Part shown: positions 6,149 to 10,664 of the stretch, in pieces
How the letters are laid out: each line of letters starts with the position of its first letter
Position numbering within the stretch: position 1 is the stretch's first letter
Source: Acidobacteriota bacterium
GTDB taxonomy: Bacteria; Acidobacteriota; Vicinamibacteria; Vicinamibacterales; UBA2999
DNA length: 10,664 bases
Direction of reading: 5' to 3'
Assembly: GCA_013813075.1 (NCBI GenBank)
Contig: JACCSI010000010.1
Span: 1-10,664, forward strand
Notes under the pieces: model-generated
What the model was told of the DNA's origin: nothing
What the model saw: the letters and a program-made list of their open reading frames with translations, nothing else
Databases searched by the model: none
Made by a program: the position numbers and the translations under genes

Positions 6149-8170
6149 TCAGAAGGACACCCGCACGCCGCCATTCCAGACGCGGCCGTCGAGCGGCGCC
6201 CAGGCTTCGACGTTCCAGCGACCGTCGAGGAGGCGGGTTGGGCGAATCAGCGGGTTGTATTTGGTCTGCCGGATGTCGGCGAGGTTTTCGACGTTGACGA
6301 ATAGCCGCGCTCGGCCGATCTTGTGCTCGACCATACCGCCGAACAACACATAGCGTTGGCTCACGTCGCGGTACGGGTTGTCGTCGAGCGACTGGGTGCC
6401 GGTGTAGTAGGACTCTAAGCCGATCCTGCCCCACTCCTCGGCCTCCCACATCACGTTGAACGACGCCGCGTGACGCGGCGTCAGCGGCACCTCGCGGCGA
6501 CCGCCGGTGTCGAAGTCGAATTCGGTCGACCGCGTATAGGCATGCGTCAGGGCGGTGATGAAGTCGCCACGGCGGTAGCGCGCGCTGAACTCGGTGCCCC
6601 ACGAGCGCGTCGGGTCGGGTGCGTTCAGCAGGCCGACGAAATAGCGCCTGCCGTCGAGAATCGCCGCCGAGACGAGGTCCGCCAGCTGCACGGCGTTATC
6701 GACCTTCGAACCGAACAGCGTCCCCGAAATCTCGAGTGGCCCCCGCCTCCAGGTGAGATCTCCTGAGGCCGATGTCGCACGTTCGGCGTCCAGTTCGAAG
6801 AGCGTCAGCGGCGCCAGGCGCGCGAGCCCGGTTTCGTCGGTCTCCTCCGTGAACGGCGTCGGCGCAAACGACCCGCCGCCGGCGGACAACCGCGCCGTCC
6901 ACCCCTCGGCAGGCCGCAGCAATACCGAAACGCGCGGGCTCGCGAGCGTGCCGTACTCGCTATGGAAATCTACTCGCGCGCTTGCCGAGATCGACGCGCG
7001 TGAGCCAAGCACGACTTCATCCTGGACGAACAGCGCCGGCGCCGAGAATCGATAATCGAATCGCCTCTCCTGCTCCGGGTTGTAATTGTCCTGTTGGAAT
7101 GCCGCGCCCAGCACCCACGTGTGCCGGCCGTGAGTGCCTGTCATCGAGGCCTCGCCAAAGGCCGTCAGGCGGGTGCCATCTTCGCGGACGCCGCCGAAGT
7201 TGCGCTGCTGCGTGTTGCGGGCGAGGGAACCGCGGACTGAGACGACGCGCGATCCGACGAGCCAGCGGCCGAGTGCGCCCACATCGGCGCGGCGCGTGTC
7301 GAGCCTTTCTTCAAAGCCGACTAACTCGATGACGCCGGAAGGAATCCCGGCTCCCCCGCCGACGGCGCCGGCTTCACGATTCTCCGCAATGACGCCGCCG
7401 GTCACGAACAGCGACGCGCCGCGGCCATTTTCGTAGAACACGCGCGGGCGCGCGACGATGCGCGAGTAGCCGGCCAGGTCCGTCCAGTGGTCCTCGTCCA
7501 AGTCGCGCCGCGGTTGCCCGTGGAAGCCGCCGAGCAGCGTCCACGACCACCCGGGGCGAAGCTCCTGTCCGGTCCAGAACGTCACGTCTGCACCTTGCTG
7601 CGTTGTGACATTGAACAGCGCTTCGCGTGACGTCTCACTGGGCCGGCGTGACACCAGATTGATGACACCGCCCAGGGCGGCAGGCCCATACAGCGCCGAG
7701 GCCGCGCCCTTGATGATCTCGACCTGACCGAGGTCAAGCGGCGGCACCTGCAGCATGCTGAAGGAGTCGCCACCGGCACCGTAGAGCGGCAAGCCATCGG
7801 CGAGCATCTGTGAATAGCGTCCACGCAGTCCCTGAATCCGCACCGTCGCGGCGCCGAGTGACGGCGCAGTCGTCTGCACGCGTAGGCCGGTGGTTTCACC
7901 AAGGAGCATGGCCACCGAGCCTGGCGTCATCAATGCCTTCTCTTCGATCTCTTCGCGGTCGATGACTTCGACACGCAACGGCTCGTCCTGCAGGCGCCGG
8001 TCCGCCCGCGTCGCCGTCACGACCACTGTCTCTTCCATTTCCGGCATTGCTTCAGGGTCGGGTGCGACAGCACTGGTGTTGGTGGGATTCTGCACCGGGG
8101 GACCGACTCGCGACGGTAAAGTTTGGGACGGCGCCAGCATCGAAAGGGAGAAGAGCAGGCCAAGCAGCAC
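6149..8170 (-). CDS. TonB-dependent outer membrane receptor
   Basis: A 673-residue receptor that should import a ligand across the outer membrane using TonB energy. After a short hydrophobic signal (LLGLLFSLSMLAPSQT) comes a TonB-box-like segment, EETVVVTATR (about 46-55). The plug domain spans about 60-180, with TVRIQGLRGRYSQMLADGLP and VEIIKGAASALYGPAALGGV. The beta barrel fills the rest and ends in VRVSF, with the terminal Phe expected for outer-membrane insertion by BAM. Plug style resembles siderophore or cobalamin receptors, but the ligand cannot be told from sequence. No carboxypeptidase-like N-terminal extension is present. The GTG at 8170 was chosen because no other start lies upstream in the frame; the ATG at 8140 would cut the signal peptide short. 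A TACGAT box sits six bases upstream. It is transcribed toward the amidohydrolase, with a 73-base gap lacking a clear terminator. Confidence 0.93.
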   Translation of the reverse strand: MLLGLLFSLSMLAPSQTLPSRVGPPVQNPTNTSAVAPDPEAMPEMEETVVVTATRADRRLQDEPLRVEVIDREEIEEKALMTPGSVAMLLGETTGLRVQTTAPSLGAATVRIQGLRGRYSQMLADGLPLYGAGGDSFSMLQVPPLDLGQVEIIKGAASALYGPAALGGVINLVSRRPSETSREALFNVTTQQGADVTFWTGQELRPGWSWTLLGGFHGQPRRDLDEDHWTDLAGYSRIVARPRVFYENGRGASLFVTGGVIAENREAGAVGGGAGIPSGVIELVGFEERLDTRRADVGALGRWLVGSRVVSVRGSLARNTQQRNFGGVREDGTRLTAFGEASMTGTHGRHTWVLGAAFQQDNYNPEQERRFDYRFSAPALFVQDEVVLGSRASISASARVDFHSEYGTLASPRVSVLLRPAEGWTARLSAGGGSFAPTPFTEETDETGLARLAPLTLFELDAERATSASGDLTWRRGPLEISGTLFGSKVDNAVQLADLVSAAILDGRRYFVGLLNAPDPTRSWGTEFSARYRRGDFITALTHAYTRSTEFDFDTGGRREVPLTPRHAASFNVMWEAEEWGRIGLESYYTGTQSLDDNPYRDVSQRYVLFGGMVEHKIGRARLFVNVENLADIRQTKYNPLIRPTRLLDGRWNVEAWAPLDGRVWNGGVRVSF

Positions 8171-8182
8171 GTTCCTATCGTA
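8171..8182 (-). promoter_or_regulatory. Candidate -10 box close to the receptor start
   Basis: On the minus strand TACGAT (rc of 8177-8182) is followed by AGGAAC and then the GTG at 8168-8170. The six-base gap equals that before the amidohydrolase start. AGGA lies too close to the GTG to be a normal ribosome binding site. No convincing -35 was seen. Confidence 0.3.
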
Positions 8183-8253
8183 GCGGGGGTGGCCGTCAGC
8201 GGCGCGGCTTTGTCCGCCGGGTGAGGGGTGCGCGGTCAGTCCGTCAACCGCTC

Positions 8254-8258
8254 AGGAG
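8254..8258 (+). promoter_or_regulatory. Ribosome binding site of the pirin relic
   Basis: AGGAG lies six bases before the ATG at 8265. It is a good site in front of a start codon that is now followed directly by TGA, so it marks the original start of the broken gene. Confidence 0.65.
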
Positions 8259-8264
8259 TCTGTA

Positions 8265-8692
8265 ATGTGAATTCGCGCCGTTTCCCGCACTGTTGCCGCT
8301 GTCCCCACCATGAGGGCGCAGGCGTCAAGCTCCATCGCGCCTTCGGTTTCGGCAACACCAGCGAGTTCGACCCATTCCTGCTGTTCGATGATTTCCGCAA
8401 CGATCGTCCCAACGACTACAGCGCGGGCTTTCCGTGACACCCGCATCGCGGTATTGAGACGATCACCTATGTCCTGGCGGGCACCGCCGCTCACATTCCG
8501 TCGATCACGGACGACGATGGGACGCAGGTGAAGGTGGTGTGCGGCAGCTTCTGGGGCCAGCGCGGCCCGGTGGAGGGCGTTGCGGCGGACCCGATCTATC
8601 TCGACGTGTCGGTCGCGCCTGGCGTCAGAAACACTCAGGACGAGATCCGGAAGGCGATCAGTGATCTGCGGCAGGGTACGTTCGTTCGATAG
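8265..8692 (+). pseudogene. Pirin family protein, decayed remnant
   Basis: Remains of a pirin, a two-cupin metal-binding protein of about 280-300 residues; only about 142 codons are left. Homology is seen in order: IRAVSRTVAAVPTM (8271-8312), EGAGVKLHRAFGFGNTSEFD, PFLLFDDFRND, HPHRGIETITYVLAG, DDDGTQVKVVCGSFWG, GVAADPIYLDVSVAPGV, and the C-terminal NTQDEIRKAISDLRQGTFVR just before TAG at 8690. Lesions: codon 2 is TGA (8268-8270); one G is missing at 8312, where ATG and GAG share a base, so the frame shifts; TGA at 8435-8437 replaces the conserved Trp of AGFPWHPHRG; sequence between LAGT and IPSITD, and between PGVR and NTQDEI, is missing in frame. The first gap removes the second pair of cupin metal ligands (HQE region). 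The AGGAG site and ATG at 8265 survive. Assembly error could explain single bases but hardly all five changes. Confidence 0.88.
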
Positions 8693-8725
8693 AACACCTT
8701 TCACAGATAGCGCACGTCCGGGAAC

Positions 8726-10321
8726 TTATTGCGCTAACGTCAATTTGAACAGCGGTGCGGTACGTGCGTGCGTCAACTGCTCCAGCGCGTAGGCGTAGCC
8801 TAGCAATGCGGCTTCGCTGTATGCGGGGCCCATGAACGTCAGTCCAAAGGGCAGGCCGTGGCTCTCGCCCACTGGCACCGTCACGCTTGGCGTACCGGCC
8901 ACGGCGGCCATGCCGTAACCGGCACCAACGAAATGATCACCCAGCACATGATCCGTTGGCCATGCCGGTGACATGCTGGGCGCGATCACCGCGTCGAGCT
9001 TGTGACTCGCCAGCGCCGCCAGTAAACCCTCTTTTCCTGCCAGCCGTCGTGAATCGTTTTTTGCCTTGATGTAGGCCGCGTCAGTCAGCGGGCCTTTGGC
9101 CTGCGCCTGCTCGAAGATTTCCTGACCAAAAAACGGCATCGCCTTGTCGGCGTTGGCCGTGTTCCAGGCGATGAGCGCCTCCAGCGACTTGTGCGGCGAG
9201 CCGCTCTTCTGCAGATACGCATTGAGGCCGTTCTTGAATTCGTACAACAACACGGCGAACTCGCTGTCGTTCCAATCGTTGTAGGTGCCGACCTTGATGT
9301 CGACCACCTCCGCGCCCTGCGCCTTCATCGCCGCAATCGCCGATTCGACCGCTCCGTCCACATCAGGGTGAAAACCCATCGCCTGGCGCAGGACACCCAA
9401 ACGTTTGCCCTTGAGGGCGTCCGCCTTGAGGCCTGTCGTGTAGTCCGGCACAAGCTTCCCCGCGGCCGCGGCGCCCGCCGGATCGGCGCCATCGACACCG
9501 GCCATGCCACTCAACAACAGTGCGACGTCCGCCACGGTGCGGCCCATTGGACCAGCGGTGTCCTGCGACGCCGAAATCGGGATGATGCCCGTGCGGCTGA
9601 CCAGGCCGACTGTCGGCTTCAAGCCCACCAGTCCGGATACCGACGCCGGACAAATGATGCTGCCATCGGTTTCAGTGCCGACACCAATGGCCGCAAGGCT
9701 GGACGCAATCGCGGTGCCCGTGCCGGAACTCGACCCGCACGGGTTGCGGTCCAGCACATACGGGTTCTTGGTTTGGCCCCCACGTGAGCTCCACCCTGAC
9801 GACGACCGCGTCGAACGGAAGTTGGCCCACTCGCTCAGGTTAGTCTTGCCAAGAATGACGGCGCCAGCCTGGCGCAGCCGCGCTGCGACGAACGCATCTT
9901 GCGCCGGACGGTTGTCGGCCAGCGCCAGCGATCCTGCGGAGTTGACCATGCCCTTGACGTCGATGTTGTCCTTGAGCAGGACGGGGAGGCCGTGCAGCGG
10001 ACCGCGCACGGTCCCGGCCTTGCGCTCGGCATCGAGTGCATCGGCGTCGGCAAGGGCCGCGGCGTTAATTTCAATCACGGCATCGAGGTGGGGGCCGGCG
10101 TCATCGAGCGCGGCGATGCGATCGAGATACGCTTGAGTCAACGTCCGGGAAGTGACCTCGCCCGACGCCATCCGATCGCGCGCGTCGGTAGCACTGAGCT
10201 CTGCGACATCGAGCAGCAAACCGCCGGGGGCCGACGGCGAGGTGTTGGCAGACTGCGTGGCCGGCGCCGCGCAAGTCGTGACAAGCGCTGCCAGAAGCAG
10301 CAAGGGAGCACAACGTGGCAT
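8726..10321 (-). CDS. Exported amidase (amidase signature family)
   Basis: A 531-residue hydrolase of C-N bonds with the amidase-signature Ser-Ser-Lys triad: K117 in PVLLKDNID, a serine in NPCGSSSGTGTA (197-199), and the nucleophile S221 in GTETDGSIICPAS. The full core from about 40 to 530 is present and length is typical. The N-terminus (MPRCAPLLLLAALVTTCAAP) looks like a signal peptide. C17 could be a lipoprotein cysteine, but Thr before it is a poor lipobox, so secretion to the periplasm is the safer reading. Members of this family act on many amides; without GatB and GatC nearby a tRNA amidotransferase role is unlikely, and the signal peptide argues against it. The substrate is unknown. 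The ATG at 10321 is favoured by the signal peptide; the ribosome binding site is weak. It follows the aminotransferase gene by 26 bases on the same strand, so the two are probably cotranscribed. Confidence 0.93.
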   Translation of the reverse strand: MPRCAPLLLLAALVTTCAAPATQSANTSPSAPGGLLLDVAELSATDARDRMASGEVTSRTLTQAYLDRIAALDDAGPHLDAVIEINAAALADADALDAERKAGTVRGPLHGLPVLLKDNIDVKGMVNSAGSLALADNRPAQDAFVAARLRQAGAVILGKTNLSEWANFRSTRSSSGWSSRGGQTKNPYVLDRNPCGSSSGTGTAIASSLAAIGVGTETDGSIICPASVSGLVGLKPTVGLVSRTGIIPISASQDTAGPMGRTVADVALLLSGMAGVDGADPAGAAAAGKLVPDYTTGLKADALKGKRLGVLRQAMGFHPDVDGAVESAIAAMKAQGAEVVDIKVGTYNDWNDSEFAVLLYEFKNGLNAYLQKSGSPHKSLEALIAWNTANADKAMPFFGQEIFEQAQAKGPLTDAAYIKAKNDSRRLAGKEGLLAALASHKLDAVIAPSMSPAWPTDHVLGDHFVGAGYGMAAVAGTPSVTVPVGESHGLPFGLTFMGPAYSEAALLGYAYALEQLTHARTAPLFKLTLAQ

Positions 10322-10347
10322 CAGATATCTTGACCCAGGTCCGGTCG

Positions 10348-10664
10348 CTACGTCTTTGCTAATGCAGCGGCGATGTGGCTCAAGGCGCGTTCCACGAGTT
10401 TCCGGGAGGTCGCGATGTTCATGCGCATGCGGTTCGCGCCGCCCAGCCCGAATGACGCGCCCGGATTGAGGTGCACTTTCGCGTTGGTCACGAAGAAGCG
10501 CTCAATCATGGACTCGGGCGTCACCCGCCTGCCCTCGATCTTGGTGGCTTCGGCGGCCTTAGCCCGGGCGCCGATCCTCTCGGCGACAGCCGTGACATCG
10601 AGCCACGCCAGGTAGGTCGATTGCGGCTTGACGTGCTTGATTAATGGGATGTTCGCCTTGATGT
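10348..10664 (-). CDS. PLP-dependent aminotransferase class I/II, MalY/PatB-like, C-terminal part
   Basis: Only the last 105 codons are in the window; the gene continues past the right edge. The visible residues read IKANIPLIKHVKPQSTYLAW, then LDVTAVAERIG, and later NAKVHLNPGASFGLGGANRM followed by RMNIATSRKLVERALSHIAA before the TAG at 10348. This is the small C-terminal domain of fold-type I PLP enzymes. The Arg in the NRMRMNIA segment corresponds to the residue that holds the substrate alpha-carboxylate. The motifs are closest to MalY/PatB proteins (cystathionine beta-lyase-like) and related aminotransferases. The PLP lysine lies outside the window, so transaminase and C-S lyase cannot be told apart. 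The amidase gene follows after 26 bases. Confidence 0.85.
   Translation of the reverse strand, partial: IKANIPLIKHVKPQSTYLAWLDVTAVAERIGARAKAAEATKIEGRRVTPESMIERFFVTNAKVHLNPGASFGLGGANRMRMNIATSRKLVERALSHIAAALAKT

Noticed and set aside
8435..8437. TGA in the pirin relic as selenocysteine or recoded Trp
   Set aside because: The position is a conserved Trp, not a Cys or Sec site. TGA is a normal stop in sdhC, and a separate frameshift and a TGA at codon 2 already break the frame.
8252..8704. Minus-strand open frame of 150 codons across the pirin relic
   Set aside because: It is antisense to clear pirin homology and has no recognisable features of its own; open antisense frames are common in GC-rich DNA.

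Overview
This is a GC-rich window from a bacterial chromosome with ordinary metabolic genes, plus one clearly broken gene. No rRNA, tRNA, CRISPR array, insertion sequence or phage gene was seen. An outer membrane is implied by a TonB-dependent receptor. The high GC, the secreted D-aminoacylase-like hydrolase, the secreted amidase and the Sdh1-type succinate dehydrogenase together suggest an Acidobacteriota genome, perhaps Vicinamibacteria. That is inference: there is no phylogenetic marker gene here.

Layout. Positions 1-424 hold no gene I can identify; there are only fragments that could be remnants of a membrane-protein gene and a possible truncated ORF at the left edge. Positions 425-4266 are a tightly packed minus-strand operon in the order sdhC-sdhA-sdhB-SRPBCC protein. 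Its junctions overlap by 1 base (sdhC/sdhA), are spaced by 10 bases (sdhA/sdhB), and overlap by 1 base (sdhB/SRPBCC). It encodes a three-subunit succinate:quinone oxidoreductase. SdhA and SdhB resemble the mycobacterial Sdh1 type, and SdhC has a Cys/His set that may hold a membrane-embedded Fe-S cluster. Positions 4267-4491 are a divergent promoter region. Position 4492 starts a plus-strand exported amidohydrolase of the D-aminoacylase family, with a -10-like box placed so that its mRNA could be leaderless. A convergent TonB-dependent receptor occupies 6149-8170 on the minus strand.

From 8265 to 8692 lies a pirin pseudogene on the plus strand. Its ribosome binding site and ATG are intact, but it has a stop at codon 2, a one-base frameshift, a Trp-to-stop change in the conserved cupin motif, and two in-frame internal deletions. 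The right end is a second minus-strand pair: the C-terminal part of a MalY/PatB-like PLP aminotransferase or C-S lyase, followed after 26 bases by an exported amidase.

How they work together. The sdh operon serves the TCA cycle and respiratory chain. The exported amidohydrolase and amidase, the receptor and the aminotransferase/lyase could fit scavenging of peptides or modified amino acids, but only the amidase and aminotransferase are close enough on one strand to be a likely operon. No clearly new system was found. The most interesting points are the cysteines and histidines of SdhC, the stepwise decay of the pirin gene, and the repeated spacing of a -10-like box six bases before a start codon.
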